A stretch of 64,000 nt of DNA from Pleurodeles waltl (Eukaryota; Chordata; Amphibia; Caudata; Salamandridae): contig NC_090445.1 of NCBI RefSeq assembly GCF_031143425.1, positions 816,928,317 to 816,992,316 of the forward strand. Direction: 5' to 3'. Of this stretch, positions 35,908-48,724 are shown piece by piece. Under the pieces are notes generated by a model, which was not told the origin of the DNA, did no database searches, and saw nothing but the letters and a program-made list of their open reading frames with translations. A program made the translations under genes and the position numbers. Every line of letters begins with the position of its first letter. The stretch's first letter is position 1.

Positions 35908-36386
35908 GGGAAAGATTTACAAGGCCTTTGCGCCTCCTTGTGCCACACTAGCGTCATTGTTTTTTACGCTAATATGCATTAAGAAGGCTATTCCTCAGTA
36001 CCATATTTACAAAGTGGCACAATGCTTGCATTGTGCCACTTTGTAACCCATTTCACCATATTATGAAAGGGGGTATTCCCCCATTAGGAGGCCCAGAAAA
36101 ATGGTGCAGTGAAATTCACAAGATTTCACAGTGTCATTTTTTCCATCATTTTTAACACCTGCACTGGGCCTCCCTAGTGCTATGCTCACTTGCGCTATAA
36201 TTTATTGCGCTAATGCTGCAAAGCGTCACAGTAGTGTAACAAATTATGAAGCGCATTTGGAAATGATTGCCATGGTGCACGGTATTGTAAATATGGCACA
36301 AGCATGGTGTCGTTAGGTGGGGCAGGGGCGGAGCAAAAAAAGTGGCACATCGCAACCGATGAGCCACTTTCTTGTAAATCTGGCCC
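35908..36386. mobile_element. 479-bp Harbinger-type MITE, CTA-flanked
   Basis: The left end GGGAAAGATTTACAAGGC pairs with the right end (complement GGGGCCAGATTTACAAGAAA). CTA flanks both sides at 35905-35907 and 36387-36389. Internal hairpins include AAAGTGGCACAATGC with its complement near 36015-36045. There is no coding capacity. The ends share the GGCCAKATKTA core with the elements at 8593, 10098, 41325 and 52130. Confidence 0.75.
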
Positions 36387-36601
36387 CTAGTGTTAAAATG
36401 TGAGGAATATTTATGGATTATGATGAAAGGCATCCTGTCAAACTCCAGATCCCTTAAATCCGGGTCCAGAGACACCAGAGACCTAACTTGTGAGGAGCAT
36501 CTCCATCTCATACTTCAGTCTGGGGAAGGACAAAAAACAGCCCAGCTGAAGCAAAATATTATGCCCTCTCTGAAGGGGGACAAACAAGCACAAATGGACA
36601 C

Positions 36602-38610
36602 TGTTGCAAATGATCATCGTTTGCATGGTGTCTCCTCAGACTTTTGCCTTTATTAACAGAACCAATTTTGTTGGCCATAGGACTCTGCACACTTTACTCC
36701 TACTAACCCCTGCTAAAGTGCTTGTAGTGCTCTCCCTCTTAAACATGGTAAAACTGGCATATGCCTCTCTGACAAATAAATATTACTTATATTATATAAT
36801 AATAATACTGATGTATCTAAAGCATGTAAATTAAATAATGCAAGTGGGCCATACCACTTATTGTTCCACCCACTAAAGTAGCACTCAAAACCATGTCTTC
36901 AGGCCTGCCGTTGCAGCCTGTGTGTGCACCTTTAAACTGCCATATTAGCCTGGCGCAAACCTTTTGACAGGTCTAACTAAACCTTCCTTTTTAATAATTT
37001 TAAGTCACACATAAGGTAGCCTAAAAGACCCTTCGCGCAGTGTGCATGGTAATTAAAAAGTAGGCATGCATAATTAAGGTTTCACATGTCCTGGCAGTGA
37101 AAAAGCAACACATTTGTTTTTCACTGTGGCAAGGCTGGTTCAACTAAAGAAAAAAATGGGTTACATTATAATAGTTTATAATGCTTATTTTTCAGTCTTT
37201 GAGCAGCTAAACCCAAGATTCACAGCCTCATTTGAATAGTAATTTAAACTCCAATTCAATTAGAAGTCTGATTTTATATTACTATTTCAGAAATTACATT
37301 TTCTGAAAGTTGACATTTTTTCCTGTATTGCTCCCAGACAGTGGATAAATTTCCTTGGTTGTGGGAAGGGGTGTTTCTCTCCATAGCAGAGTGCTTCAGA
37401 GCTGCACCCAGTCCATGCCTCAGCTTCAAACTGTAGCTACCCAGCCCTTTCCTGACATCAAAGGAGGCCTACCCTCTTAATAGCAGATGCAGCTCATGCC
37501 TGAATTTGCCAGTCCTTTGTCTCTCTAGTAAAGTTGGCACTAAACACATTGGGGGTAGTGAAACCAACCAGAACTGTTTTAGGGGGTAAAAAAAGAGGTT
37601 GCCTTCGACCCAGAGGATGGCACTGGGCATAAATGGACCCCACAGACCTCCTCTCAGAACACTCCTGGACCTTTGTAGATAAGAAGAAGGACTGTCTGGC
37701 TGTCTGAAGAACCCAAAGTGAGACTAAACCTGCTTGCTTGAACCCCGAATGCCAGACGTGACTGCAACTGTCTGTTGGCTGACCTTCTGTTTGAATGCAA
37801 AAAGCTTCGAGAGGCTTCTCTCTTTGCAACTGGCCAGCAGATCATTTCCAATTGGACCTGCCTTGGGACCTGCTGCTGGCCTCTGCTAGAGTGAGTCCCA
37901 AGAGCCAAGTGGTGACCCTCAGGTCCTGGACCCTTGGCTGGTCAGATTGGACTTGCTGGTTTTCCCCACTAAAGGAAATCCAACTTCCCCAAAAAGTTTT
38001 TAAGCCCGAACATAGAGGACTCCATCAGAAATTATGCTAAGCAGTAATCAGTTGATGTAAAGGCCTTCCTGGGCACAGACTTAGAGCTTTCCCACCTTCA
38101 TCAACAACCAAACAGGGACCTCAGTATTTAGAAACCTGCCATCGCCCAGCCCTGTTGCAATTCCAACTTGCAGTTTGCCCCATCACACACTCATCAATGA
38201 CCACTTTTGCTCCAGAACATTTTCTATCAGAAAAGTAAGCTTTCCACCAGGATGAACCTGGTACCTGCACCCACTCATTCTCCATCACTTTCGGTCTGAA
38301 CTTTTGACTTTGATCCAGTCTACCATGACTAGATAACCACAGTTGGTACTTGTGCTTTTTGGCTATATTTTTAAGTCAAACTTTAAAAAATCATATGTCT
38401 GCTGCTTCTTGTTGGGTTTTGTTATTTTGATGTACTGCATACATAATTTACACATTGCCTCTAACTTAAGCCTGACTGCTTGTGTGCCAAATTACCAGAG
38501 GTTTAAGCAAAGGTTTATTTAGTGACTTTTGTAGTTCACCCTGACAAGGACAGTGATTATTTTTTGAGGTGGGCTTTAACCCGCCTCAACTACTACTGCA
38601 ATTTCTTACA
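36602..38610 (+). repeat. 2.0-kb LTR-like dispersed repeat, copy 3
   Basis: It starts TGTTGCAAATGATC and ends AATTTCTTACA, and is collinear with copies 1 and 2 through GGACTCTGCACACTTTACTC, GCTAAAGTGCTTGT, GCATAAATGG (degenerate TATA, about 37628), CACTCCTGGACC and ATTGCCTCTAACTTAAG. The flanks GACA-C (36596-36600) and GACAG (38611-38615) share four bases, a possible remnant of the target duplication. No coding region is attached. Confidence 0.55.
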
Positions 38611-41321
38611 GACAGTATTCCTAGCTCAGCAAGTTATCCAGAGAGTCTTTAGACCATGGTCATTGTGTTGTTAGTTCAGCAGAGGTTGAAAAGTACAGAA
38701 GGACAACGGAAAGTGAGTAACCTGAATTGAGAAATGACCAATCACAAGTCCTAGAATCAGACATGAGTTTTCTCTTAGACTTCTGACTAGATCCAATTGC
38801 CCAACCCATTGGGGACTCATTAACAATCACACTTATGTAGTCCAAATGAAAGGGTAGCTCAATAAATGTCACACTATTCAACAATGAGACATTACAGAAC
38901 AGAGCCATTCTAACTCAGAAAAAAGGTTATTCAAAACCAGCCCAAATTCCTTCAGAAAAAAATTACCTATGAAACCTCTCTAGAAATGCAGCCAAACATT
39001 TCAAGAGCAAACTACTAAAGGAACTTCCTGAACACTCATCCCTAACATTTATTTTTACATGAACAAAGGAGCCCTAAAATCAGGCCTCATGTTTTACATG
39101 CACAGCCAGGTGGATAATTTCACTAACCACACTCCTGGCAGTCTTCACCACCACTAAAATACCCATGGCATCACATTGTCTATCTCACCTTCCCCTTTTC
39201 CTAATCCTGAAGTAGTGGTATCAATATAGAAGAATGGAAATATTCAGAAACTGAAATATCTTGGTGCAAGAATTTGACCCCAAACTGGAGGTTTTTGATC
39301 AAGACTACCACATAACTAAAATCCACACCTCATGTAAAGTAAAGGGGCCTTCCATCAGCACTACACAGAGAGTAACCCAACTGGAACCCTAACAATACAC
39401 TCCCTTGACACACTCCACCTATGACAACCCAACATAACCTTAGCACACAGATCCTAACTAATCCCACCATACTAAAATCTGGGACTCCACCCCTTCTGCT
39501 TCAGGTACTGAACTAACCATAACACCCAGGGTAGCCCCACAACAGAGAATAAGCCTTGTATGATGAACATTCTATGGCTAACTCATGCACTTACCCATTA
39601 ACCCCCACAGGCTCTTTATATAAGATACAGCAGGATCTAAACATCTCCAACTCATCTCAACACAGCCCCTAACCGAATCACAATTAGCAGGCATCATTCT
39701 AAGCTCTGCCCTAGACCGAAGTCCTATCACCAAGAGTCACTGAACTATGGAGTAGTCAGTGAGTCAGAGTCACATAGGGCACACATAGAACTGGGTCAAC
39801 CAAATGCTCACCAATCATACCAACGCCCTCTCCACAGAGTACACCCAATTTTGGCACAGAAAGTCCAAATGCTCACAGACAGACAGTACATAATGGAGTC
39901 CACCAACCACCCGTCAGATCACCAATCAGATCACTAAGTTCATTACCCTCAAGGCTGGGAAAATTACAACTGGTTTTCCAGATGGTCCATTGCCCAAAAT
40001 TTCAAAACAGGCCATCAGAAAGGCTTAGAGAACTCCAGAATGAGGCAATACCGGATAGTGTCCTTAATTTCAGATGGAATTACATCACAATCCTTAAGTG
40101 ACTAGAGCACAAAATTGACTTTCTCAGTGCAAAGTTGAAAATAATCATGACTAACCCTAAAGGGACTGCACTAACAATTCAAGAAATAAAGCAAGCCCAC
40201 AGCAAGTTTGAACCCCATCACAGTCACACCAGCACACAACTAAACCCTACTACGCAACCGTGGTCATCTAGATTGGCACTGAACAATACAAATTGACCAA
40301 AAATATCACTCAACCAGCTATTCGCAGCATGTATTGTAACCCCAGCAAAAACACTGGACCACCAACAAACAAAGGAGGCACATGCTACACAGCAAGACAC
40401 ACTATTGGTATGCATTCAAAGGTACACCAAATGCAGTGGAAAACCAGTTGCACACAGGTTAGGATTGGTCTGAATGTCAATAACCAATCATGCGCCAGCT
40501 CTTCCAGCAAGAAGGATCCAAAGTACTGCATCATGCGGTCAAATAGGACAACAGCTGCGTAGAAAAAATATTAGCAGCAATATTACACCAATTAACACCC
40601 AAGTAACCGAGAATCCACTAAAAACACACAAAAAGAGTGACTGTATGGCTAAGGGTATGACTCCAAACACAGCCTGGAAGGTGTTCACAAACCTAGAACC
40701 AACAATCTTAAAAAAGTGCACAATCCCTTCAGTGCTAGAGGCATTGAAAATTCTGCCTACCAGCTCTCTAAAGTGCTTTGGGGAAATTGGTATTTAATAG
40801 GGACTGTATCTCAACTGATGATCTCGCCATCTGGAGATTATACTTACCTCTGGCTGATGTCAGGATCACTTGTTTTTTTAAACAATAGCGCCTTTAGCCG
40901 GCTCAGCTTGTCCAAATTTCCATTAGAAGTAGCAATGTGGGGCCACAATTCCGCTACTCTTATCTCTTGTGTGTGTGTGTGTGTGTGTGTAAAACATGGC
41001 TGCAACAAGTTTCTATTTGAGAAACCGAAATGACATAGGAAATTCCAGGCTTCATACCGCAGCAGCTTTCATTGTTCAGAACCAAATAACTTTCATTTGA
41101 AAGTATCTGAAATACGGGATGAATTAAAGAGACAGGAGTACCCTTCAGATAGCATGCCAAGTTGGAGACCTCTGCATTGCAAAGGCTGTGCAAGGACACC
41201 TTCTTACAAATCATAGAATGACTAACAGAAGTCTCACATTCGCTAAGAAAGACCTCTGTTTTGCCGTTCAGACATTCAAAATCAAAAGGCAACTCCCACA
41301 CCTCGTGTATGTGACTGTGTC
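38611..41321. other. AC-rich unassigned sequence
   Basis: The plus strand is strikingly A+C rich between about 38.9 and 40.7 kb, like some 5' regions of LINEs. No endonuclease, ORF1 or other signature can be read. The overlapping short frames at 40.2-40.8 kb have no recognisable motif. Confidence 0.35.
40969..40990. repeat. (GT)11 microsatellite
   Basis: A pure GT run. Confidence 0.95.
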
Positions 41322-41324
41322 CTA

Positions 41325-42041
41325 GGGCCAGATGTACGAAGCCTTTTGCGCCTCGCAAACGGCGAAAAACACAGTTTGCAAGGCGCAAAAGCCCAAACGC
41401 GATGCAGAATCACATTTTGCGAGTTGGTACCGACTTGCAAAATGTGATTCCGACTCACAAATAGGAAGGGGTGTTCCCTTTCTATTTGCGACCGCATCGC
41501 AATGTTGAGTTGCTTTATGACCGCGAAAGCGGTCGCAAACCAACTCGCAGTTACCATCCACTTGAAGTGGATGGTAACTCATTCGCAAAAGGGAAGGATT
41601 CCCCATGGGACCCCTTCCCCTTTGTGAATGTAAAAAATTTTTTTTTTTCAGAGCAGGCAGTGGTCCTATGGACCACTGCCTGCTCTGAAAAAACCGAAAC
41701 CAAATGGTTTCGGAAGTTTTTCTTTTTGCAGCTCGTTTTCCTTTAAGGAAAACGGGCTGCAAAAATAAAAATAAAACTGCTTTATTAAAAAAGCAGTCAC
41801 AGACATGGTGGTCTGCTGTCTCCAGCAGTCCACCATCCCTGTGAGTGCAGGGACTCGCTATGGGGTCGCAAACTGCGACCCACCTCATTAATATTCATGA
41901 GGTGGGTCTTTGCGACCCCATAGCTAGTCGCAGAAGGTGTCTGAGACACCTTTCTGCATAATATTTTGCGAGCTGCAATTTGCAAGTCGCTGTGACTCGC
42001 AAATTGCAAGTCGCAAAATATTGTTTTGCTACATCTGGCCC
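41325..42041. mobile_element. 717-bp MITE built of successive hairpins, CTA-flanked
   Basis: The ends are GGGCCAGATGTACGAAGC (left) and, complemented, GGGCCAGATGTAGCAAAA (right). CTA flanks at 41322-41324 and 42042-42044. The interior is a row of separate perfect or near-perfect palindromes: TTGCGAGTTGGTACCGACTT (about 41415), TTACCATCCACTTGAAGTGG (about 41550), CAGAGCAGGCAGTGGTCCTA with its complement (41650-41690), CTCGTTTTCCTTTAAGGAAA (about 41732), AACTGCTTTATTAAAAAAGC (about 41775) and CCACCTCATTAATATTCATG (about 41880). Many TTGCGA/TCGCAA words match the subterminal repeats of element A. The frames inside are chance. It is a non-autonomous Harbinger-type element. Confidence 0.8.
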
Positions 42042-42044
42042 CTA

Positions 42045-42840
42045 GTCGCTCATATCTGGCTACAGCAAAATGTTTCAAACAGTTTGTGAAAGAAAAGGTG
42101 GAAATAGGTAGATTTAAAACTCCATGTATCAACCACACTACTGAGGGAATTTCTGCCACAATAAAAGGCAACTTTGCTAACTTTTCATTGTTAAGCATGA
42201 TGTAACTAGCTTCTTTCTTAGCTATTGTCTGTTGTTCCCTGGATAATTTAAAAGCGGAAGATAATTGCTAATGTTTATGTGTTTCCAGGACACACAACCA
42301 TTCTTCAAAACTCGTCATCTATTAATTATTTGTAATTATTTAAAACAATTACATTTGAAAAGAACACTAAGCACATATTGCAGGATTGCCTGTATATAAT
42401 TGTAGCTATTAACATGAATTCAGTTGATAAAGCAGATAATAAATCCACTCTTAACTGGCCACTGTAATCAGCATTTAAAACATACTTTAAAAAAAGGCAC
42501 ATTAATGGAAGAAAAATTACAATTGGAAAGCAAAAATAGCAGCAAATTATTCCTCAATAATAGCAGCACAGTGATATAATTAAAGTTCTAATGCCTTAGG
42601 ACAGGCCTTCTGCAACACAGAGGCAGTTGAATAATCCTCAAAGAAGCCACTGTCCAATTGGCTACAATGGAAATAGTTGCAAGTTAGTTCTCATGGATAA
42701 CAGTGCAATAGTCTAATAACGTGCCAGAGCAACATTAAAACAACCACTTTGCCACAAAGAAGGTGATGGAATGTGTCTGGAAGCTAACACCATCAGATTG
42801 CTTCACACAAAAGTCTGTTATTATACCACAGTGTAGCATA
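42045..42840. other. Unassigned AT-rich sequence
   Basis: No feature is recognised. Confidence 0.4.
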
Positions 42841-43890
42841 ACTAATCAGTTGTTTGAGCTAATACCCTGATGGGCAAAGGGCGCAATACTGGAAATCCCA
42901 ACAGGTGGATGAGAAAGGGCCGCATAGTCCACCTGGTGAGACCCAACCGGCTGAACTTGTTGGACGCAATGAAGACAAATTTCGCCAACAAAATATTCAG
43001 AACTGAAGAGCCATATAACATGTTGGAAGGATTCTTCACCACTGCCGCAACCCCTACAAACTATATCTTCACTTGGGTGATACCAGCTGGGTAAATGTTT
43101 TAAGAATGGTCACTCCCCTAGCCTTAGGCCCATTAGTTTTGTCTTCTGATAGATGGAATATGTGCAGGAAAGGTATGATGCTGGGGTTGCTGGCTGTACC
43201 TGCTGATGACTGCACAAGCATGATTGTGTTTTACAAATAGTGCTCTGTCTAGGTGAAATGACCAGAGGTGGATGGTTTTTTTTAATACTCATTTTGAAAT
43301 TTGAGTGATTTAGGTTGCTGCTCAAAATATCTTCTGTGTCCAGCAGTTGCTGAGAATCTTCTAAGAACTGACAATGTGCTTCACCTGAGCTACTTCAGTT
43401 GATTACCCACCATAATAGTGCCTCTAGCATGCCAGCCCGGGCCCTCTGTAACTTGTAGCACAAATTATAATAAGCATTGGCTGTCTGTTGATCTGGAAGG
43501 CCAAATTTGAGTCTGATCTGTGTCAAATGAAGACTTTGGAAAACATAACATTTGCTTGTAGATTTTTGTAATGAGTTTATTTATCAAGCTATTTTCCACG
43601 TCCAGTAAAATTTCTCTGCCGTAAGTTAGTGAGAGAGAGGTCTTGGATCTCATAGCATTTAGTAATGGAGAAAGACTTGGTCCCAGTAATGACTTTGATC
43701 ATTTTGATAGTGCCACCTGGATGCTCAAGGCTTTTTCCTGAACATCTTTCCTATGCTTCATTAAGTAGCCTCGTGCATCAATGTGAACCCGTAAGTACTT
43801 ACAAGGTTGACCCAACACAATTTTGTTGCCATTATAGTACCAGCTTCCTCCCCTATATTTATTCCTACCAAATGTTACAACCCTCATCTT
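42840..43890 (-). mobile_element. LINE 3' fragment of the same type as 4221-5861
   Basis: On minus, 43887-43699 reads MRVVTFGRNKYRGG and KYLRVHIDARGYLMKHRKDV, the thumb block that follows the RT palm ('KYLGV.LD..G.W..H...V'). From 43653 comes SLTYGREILLDVENSL ('LYGAE.WG.......EN'). Near 43080-43030 a CRGCGSGEESFQHVIW motif matches the Cys-Cys...His knuckle at the C-terminus of many LINE ORF2 proteins. The palm and everything upstream are missing. It is inactive. Confidence 0.6.
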
Positions 43891-43999
43891 CTGCAGATTA
43901 CCTCTAAATTGAAGGTGCAGATAGGAGGAGAAGCTATGGAGACAGAAACCCTACTGAATGCATCTAAAACACCTATGAGAAGGAGGGAACATTAATAAA

Positions 44000-45470
44000 A
44001 AACGGTCAGGTGAAGCCAAAAGCATCATTTATCAGATCCCAATAGTCAAAGCCAAACATCGCCAGTGCAAACTCTTCAAATTTATCAAACAACAAACCAG
44101 ATTTCCATTCCATCGTGATCACCACCACCTCCAAGGAGAACTGTGAACCCTTCTTAACCTTCTTCAGGGAGATAATATTGAAACAGACAAGGAACTGAGA
44201 CAGGGTTGGAAAAGCATCATGCAAGACACCAAAAGGGCATCAACTGGCAAGACCTGTACCTCCAACCATCCTACCAAAAATGATGTACTTGGTGCGAATT
44301 CAAAATCTAAATGAAGAGGTAATTTGCAAGATCATAGCATCACTGAAACCAACATCGCACTTTGACAACTCAATACCCTCAATAATCATCAAGGAGTACA
44401 ATCAACTTGTCTTTTGTCTCTGAACTAAGATTGTGAAATCTTCTCTAACGCAAGGCATCATCCCAGACTCTTTGAAGAGTGGGTAAGTGATACCATCTTC
44501 TCAAAAAACAGACTCTGACCATATAGATCTAAGTAGTTATTGTACAGGATCAAACATACCCCTCCTAGCAAAACAGCTTGAAAATATACACATAACCAAC
44601 TCTGACAGCATATTGAACAGCTCAAACAGCTTGATAAGTTCCAATCAGGTTTCAGGCTGGGTCACAAAACAGAGACACCCATCCTCTACATAATGTCAGA
44701 CGCACTCTGAAACATGAACAGAAATGACTTGTGATCCTTCTCGATCTGTCAGCAGCATTTGATACAGTCAAGCACAGCAGGCTCTGAGAGCTGCTAGAAC
44801 ATAGAATGGGGATATCTGGGAACATTCTCATTTGATTCACTTATTTTCTACAAAATTGTTCCCAATGAACGAAACTGGGTGCATCATTACCTAACGTATT
44901 TCAAGAAACTCTCAGAGTTCCTCAAGGATCCATCATCCTCCCACACTCTTCAACCTACATAAGAAACCACGGAAGGAGACCCTCAAACAAGCTAACCTTG
45001 ATTACCACATCTACGCACACAACACTCAGCTATACTCAAAGATTCCTCCCCAGAAAATATCACTTGACTCAGTGACACTATAGTGAAAACCCAAACCTGG
45101 GTGTCAACTAACAGTCTGCAAACAGAATTAGTACTCCCCACCTCATAGCTCTCTCCCCTTACAGGAGGGGATCAACAAGTTAAACAACCTCAATTACAGA
45201 CTGGTCATCATAGTGTCAACAAATTAGCTTGGGATAACCCTGGAGAAGAACCTCAATATGCAAGCACACAGCACAGCTACGCACAGTTCACATCTCCACC
45301 TCAATCTCCTCAAGAAGGTGAAACCATTTAACTCACCTCCAGACTTCAATACCAATGTACAATATCTAGTCATATCGTGACAGGACTATAGTAGTGCAAG
45401 ACTACCAGGACTACCAAAATATTGAACAGCACCATTCAGGGTGACCCTGAATTTATCGGCTACGAAATGA
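44000..45470 (+). mobile_element. L2/CR1-type LINE fragment, heavily mutated
   Basis: Words characteristic of L2-like ORF2 appear across shifting frames: KFIKQQTRFPFHRDHHHHLQ (about 44078), PRLFEEWVSDTIFSKN (about 44466), NIPLLAKQLENIHITN, LDKFQSGFRLGHKTET (about 44633), VILLDLSAAFDTVKHS (about 44731), RVPQGSIILPHS (about 44918) and YHIYAHNTQLYSKIP (about 45003). The catalytic YADDTQ is changed to YAHNTQ, so both aspartates are gone. Stops and frameshifts are numerous. It is older than the L2 copies at 15.9 and 22.8 kb. Confidence 0.75.
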
Positions 45471-45505
45471 GATGATTCAACCACGTTAAGTTGTCAGTAA
45501 CCTCT

Positions 45506-45700
45506 CACAGAGGGCCATGGGGCACACAGGAGCTACTGGGCCCAACCATGAGGGTTGAGGTCTTTCAGTCCCAATGTCCCAAGGCCTGACCTTCTATAAA
45601 TCCAGATAGCCACAGGGTAGACAGGGGATACTGGGCCCAATCGAGGGGGTTGAGGCCTTTCACTCCAAATGTCCCGGGGACTGACCTACTATGGATCCTG
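45506..45700. repeat. 95-bp tandem duplication
   Basis: CTGGGCCCAA-C followed by GGGTTGAGG-CTTTCA and AATGTCCC occurs at 45536 and 45631, offset 95 bp, with about 80% identity. Confidence 0.75.
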
Positions 45701-48515
45701 AGCAACTGGCCCAAGTACCCCTTCTGCACTTGTCTCTCAGTGGTAGACGTTGACAAGCAGTCCAATGGTCCCTCACAGGAACGGTGTGACTACAGATTAT
45801 CGAGCATGGTTTCACAACTCAAAGAGAGCACAGCAACAGCAGCAGCATTAAATCAGTGTTTAGCCAAATTTTCACTTTTATAGAAAAGATAAGTATTTTA
45901 TTTCTAATGCTACTCACTCAAAGAAAGAATACGGCATTTAGAAACAATAACTAATTTCCCCTTGATGTCGGGGCTCTAGTATTTCAATTGCAATTGCCTT
46001 TCCTACTGTTTCCTCGTAGTGCGATAGGGGTTATTCCCTAGTCACTGTTGGCCACATCAAGGACCTACTCAACTAGCAGGCCTTATCTCAACAGTCTACT
46101 CTGACTCTTAATGTTAAATCAAAAGTTTCATAGTGCCACTGCACTTTCACCAGCGAGTCCCACCAAGGCAGCAGGCCCAAAACAAATCTTACCCATTCTA
46201 GTAATAGCAAAGCGTGCAGACTTCTGTAATGTGCCTCATCCCGGGTGCTCATAGTAGCTCCAGTTCCGATCAGGTGAGTGTGCTGGCTCTCTCTCTCTCT
46301 TGCCATTGCACTCCAGCAGTGATTGGAGGTTTTCCTGCACTCATCGTGCATGGTAAGCATCCACACTCCCAAAAGGGGGAGGCTTTGATTTTTATGCTAC
46401 TGTCCTCAATTCCAAGCTGGGGTGGTGATGCTCCTATGGCATCCTCACTCGCTCTACAGGTTGGGTTAGTCACAATCCTTGTTGTTTCCAATGACTTATG
46501 AGTCAGCAATGCTCAAAATGTACAGGCTCTAGCTCAAACAACACAGCACAAGTACTCCGAGCAGTACCTCCTGACATACAGAGTTGCCATGTAGCTGCCA
46601 CGCGAGGCTTCGGCCCTTACAAAACGGCTGTCTTTACCATAGTGGCCCCTCCTGGCATTCGGGGTCCACGCAACAGTGTTGTTTAGGCTTTGGCACGTCT
46701 TCTCAAGACAGTCTTTTCCACAGTGGTCCCTCTTGGCACACAAAGTCACTGCAACAGTACCATGGAGGCTTCGTCTTTACCACACAGCAATCTTTCCACG
46801 GCTATCTTCACGGTAGCCTTCTCCTGGCATGCGGGGTCCTGAACTCAGTTCTGCACAAAGGCCACAACCCAATTAGTGCAGCAGCTGTTTCCTCATACCA
46901 CACATTGGAAGTCCACTTGACAGGGCTCCCCACTGAACCTTTCTCTTGCCAACACTCTCCTCTTCCTCACAGGGCACACTGATCTTGGCAAGCAGGCTCC
47001 AGTAAAAGTGATCTTGCTTTCCCTGGGTAATGTCCTTGCACTCAGCAGGGAGAATAGCAGGCCCTCAGTGCTAGTCACAGGCAGAAGCCTTGAGGAGCGG
47101 CCCCTCCTCACACAGCCCACCTGGCTGCTTGGCAGATGCCAATTTTTAGGCTCTCAAAATTTCAGTCTTAAGTCCATTTCCAGACACTAATGGTGATTTA
47201 GAGTCTTTGTCTCTGAATTTGTTTGTTGTTGTTCTGCTTCTTTTGATGTGCATACACCTCATCTTCCTCTTGAAAATCCACCCATGACAGCAGGAGAGAC
47301 TCTGAAGCTGAAAGTCCCACAACACAGTCCTTGGGAGTTATACAGTTCACAATTGGGCCCCAGTACAAACAGGGCCCACTTTTCCTGTTTGCAGGATGGT
47401 GTACCTCTAAATAGTGCTGTGCAAAAATAGGGAATGTGCACCCTGTTATGAAGAATGTCCTGCCCTCAAGACAGCCGCAAACTCATGTTGATCTGGGGGA
47501 AGCACATTTAATTGAAATACGGAGCAGCTGCTTCAAAGTTGCTCTGTGTTTCACTGAGCAGACGACAACCAGCCGGCACTTTTAAGAGGGATCAGAAATC
47601 CCTTTGCTGGTGGGTGGAGTGAGTGACCAGACTCAGCTGCAAGAGGATGTCTGGGAGCTCCATAGGACCCTCTTTCATCTCTTAAGAGGGCTGGTGGTAG
47701 TGTATGAGTGCTTTAAAAAGTGAGCAAGCCTATAGGCCTCACTCTAGTTAAAAAGGACCCGTTCACTCCTACTGACCACTATGCAGCATGCTGCAACGAC
47801 TGCACTTGTGCTACTTAATTCCTGGTGAAGACAGTAACCTTCTACCAGTCTGAGAGTAGCACTCTGGTGCCACTCCTAGTAGGTCAAGACCACAATCTGT
47901 GAGGCAGGCCTATGTCATGGCATACACACATGATCCCTTTATGCCTATAGCAATAAAAGTCAGCATTAAGGATCCAGACATCAGAACTGCTGGACATTCA
48001 CAGTAGGGGTGCCCATCCATCACCCTGAAGAGGACTTTTCTGACGCAACATACACCTCTGTCAGGAAAGTTACCAACTTGTGCCAAAACCTCCAGGGGAG
48101 CAGAAGAATAAATCCCAGTTCCCTTCTGCAGCTGCGCCCACAAATCTGACCACAATATGTACTTCACACCCACAAGGGGGAAAGGGGAATGGGAGACAGA
48201 AAAGAGAGGCCACAACCAGATCCCGAATCTGCCAGTCTTCCTGCACGCTTGGTGAGGAATTTCTTCTTCCGTATATTATGTAATCACATATTTCTTTTTC
48301 CTAGTAAGAGTTTATGGGCGTACCTGTCTAAACAACCAGAGCAAATCAACAATTGTTTTCGCTATACATTCAACAATTCATTCTCACTTTTCATTCACTC
48401 CTCTAACCTGAATCTTTAGTTAAACTAGCTCCAGTCTGAGAAATATTATTTCAATATTTGTTTCAGTTTTTAGTCTTTGCTTTTAGCAGTTCTTTCTCAT
48501 CCAATAGATAAGCTT
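45701..48515. other. Unassigned sequence with tandem repeats
   Basis: No gene is recognised in this 2.8 kb. Part of it is repetitive (see the ~80-bp units at 46525-46830), and it may be one large unclassified repeat. Confidence 0.35.
46525..46830. repeat. Minisatellite, 80-81-bp unit, 3-4 copies
   Basis: Units starting GGCTT at 46606, 46686 and 46767 share TCTTTACCATAGTGGCCCCT and CGGGGTCCACGCAACAGT-type sequence. A partial, more diverged unit precedes 46606. The units keep a steady 80-81-bp length despite point differences. Confidence 0.7.
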
Positions 48516-48518
48516 TTT

Positions 48519-48670
48519 TATATATATATATTTATATATACACATATATATATATTTGAAACAAAACAATTCCAGTTGTTTTGTTTCAAATTTAGTTTAG
48601 AGGAAAAGATCCATTCCTCATGGCTGCACCAGCATGAAATGCGCGCCACAATGTGGACTGTAATGTTTGC

Positions 48671-48724
<54 letters not shown>

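Noticed and set aside
41322..42198. Frames of 91-188 codons on minus across the 41.3-42.2 kb region
   Set aside because: They arise from the palindromic MITE, where both strands have the same composition; they have no protein-family signature.
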